Shown piece by piece: positions 63,633-64,000 of a stretch of 64,000 nucleotides of DNA. A program made the translations under genes and the position numbers. Numbering within the stretch: the first letter of the stretch is position 1; every line of letters begins with the position of its first letter. The DNA comes from Burkholderia sp. NRF60-BP8 (GTDB lineage: Bacteria; Pseudomonadota; Gammaproteobacteria; Burkholderiales; Burkholderiaceae). The DNA lies in contig NZ_CP013373.1 in assembly GCF_001522585.2 (NCBI RefSeq), positions 1,488,001 through 1,552,000 on the forward strand. Reading direction: 5' to 3'. The notes under the pieces were generated by a model, which was not told the origin of the DNA, did not search any database, and saw only the letters and a list, made by a program, of their open reading frames with translations.

Positions 63633-64000
63633 ATGCAATTCCCTGAATCCTGGTTGAGAACCTTTGTCGACCCGCAGCTGACGACCGACGAACTGTCGCA
63701 CGCGTTGACGATGGCGGGGCTCGAAGTCGAATCGCTGAGCAAGGCTGCGCCGCCGACGTCGAAGATCGTCGTCGGCCGCGTGCTCGAAGTCGTCAAGCAT
63801 CCGGATGCGGACAAGCTCAATGTCTGCCAGGTCGACGCCGGCACCGGCGCGACGCTGAACATCGTCTGCGGCGCGCCGAACGTGGCGCCGGGCATCAAGG
63901 TGCCGGTCGCGCTGGTCGGCGCGGAACTGCCGCCGGCGGAAGAGGGCGGCAAGCCGTTCGCGATCAAGCTGTCGAAGCTGCGCGGGGTGGAGAGCCAGGG
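63633..64000 (+). CDS. pheT: phenylalanyl-tRNA synthetase beta subunit (partial, 3' end outside window)
   Basis: Only the first 122 residues are visible of about 800. They begin [20 protein letters not shown] and contain the EMAP/tRNA-binding-like domain (about 40-150; [31 protein letters not shown]), as in PheT. It is in an operon with pheS. Confidence 0.95.
   Translation, partial: MQFPESWLRTFVDPQLTTDELSHALTMAGLEVESLSKAAPPTSKIVVGRVLEVVKHPDADKLNVCQVDAGTGATLNIVCGAPNVAPGIKVPVALVGAELPPAEEGGKPFAIKLSKLRGVESQ

Overview
The window is chromosomal DNA of a Burkholderia-type beta-proteobacterium, most likely of the Burkholderia cepacia complex. I base this on very high G+C with strong G/C third-position bias, the order relA - tRNA-Val - thrS - infC - rpmI - rplT - pheS - pheT, the fused iolC kinase/aldolase, and protein sequences typical of that genus. 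The species cannot be fixed from the sequence alone. I see no insertion sequence, phage, integrase or CRISPR array; the region looks like stable core and near-core chromosome.

Layout. (1) Positions 1-15752: a myo-inositol (cyclitol) catabolism island. iolC(fused)-iolD-iolE run leftwards and leave the window inside iolE. Divergently, a sugar ABC importer (binding protein, ATPase, permease) is followed by two alternating pairs of TIM-barrel isomerase/dehydratase and Gfo/Idh/MocA dehydrogenase, then an RpiR-family regulator. A convergent methylmalonate-semialdehyde dehydrogenase (mmsA/iolA) has its own divergent LysR regulator. Together these cover uptake, oxidation, dehydration, ring opening, phosphorylation, aldol cleavage and malonic-semialdehyde oxidation; only IolB is not seen and may lie left of the window. 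Sites matching GGAA-N6-TTCC between the divergent operons are candidate operators. (2) 16920-23244: tusA-like gene, a small hypothetical gene, then a cluster of response regulator, secreted LysM-FecR protein, CHASE2 histidine kinase and lipoprotein, which looks like an envelope-sensing signalling system. (3) 23296-33902: galU, valS, uvrD-type helicase, mtnN, a fosmidomycin-resistance-type MFS pump, and a chemoreceptor with a candidate sigma-28 promoter. (4) 33924-39917: a four-gene efflux operon (NodT lipoprotein, FUSC pump, DUF1656, HlyD adaptor) with a divergent LysR regulator. (5) 40035-48044: a 50-residue protein, a phosphoesterase, an FAD-linked oxidase, DUF2069, wrbA, YihY-family protein, DUF962 protein, a CBS protein and an LplT-like transporter fused to an acyltransferase. 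(6) 48289-55981: aroC, ETF-quinone oxidoreductase, SDR, thioesterase, a PAS-LuxR regulator and the divergent scoA-scoB CoA-transferase, and a hydrolase. (7) 56058-64000: RidA, relA, tRNA-Val(GAC), thrS, infC, rpmI, rplT, pheS and the start of pheT.

The most interesting observation is a possible transcription attenuator in front of thrS. A 14-codon leader ORF (58920-58964) has five Thr codons in its first ten codons. It is followed by a strong rho-independent terminator 75 nt before the thrS start, with a plausible competing antiterminator pairing. Also notable are the CHASE2/FecR-LysM signalling cluster, the two isomerase/dehydrogenase pairs in the inositol island, and several perfect or near-perfect palindromes in divergent promoter regions.
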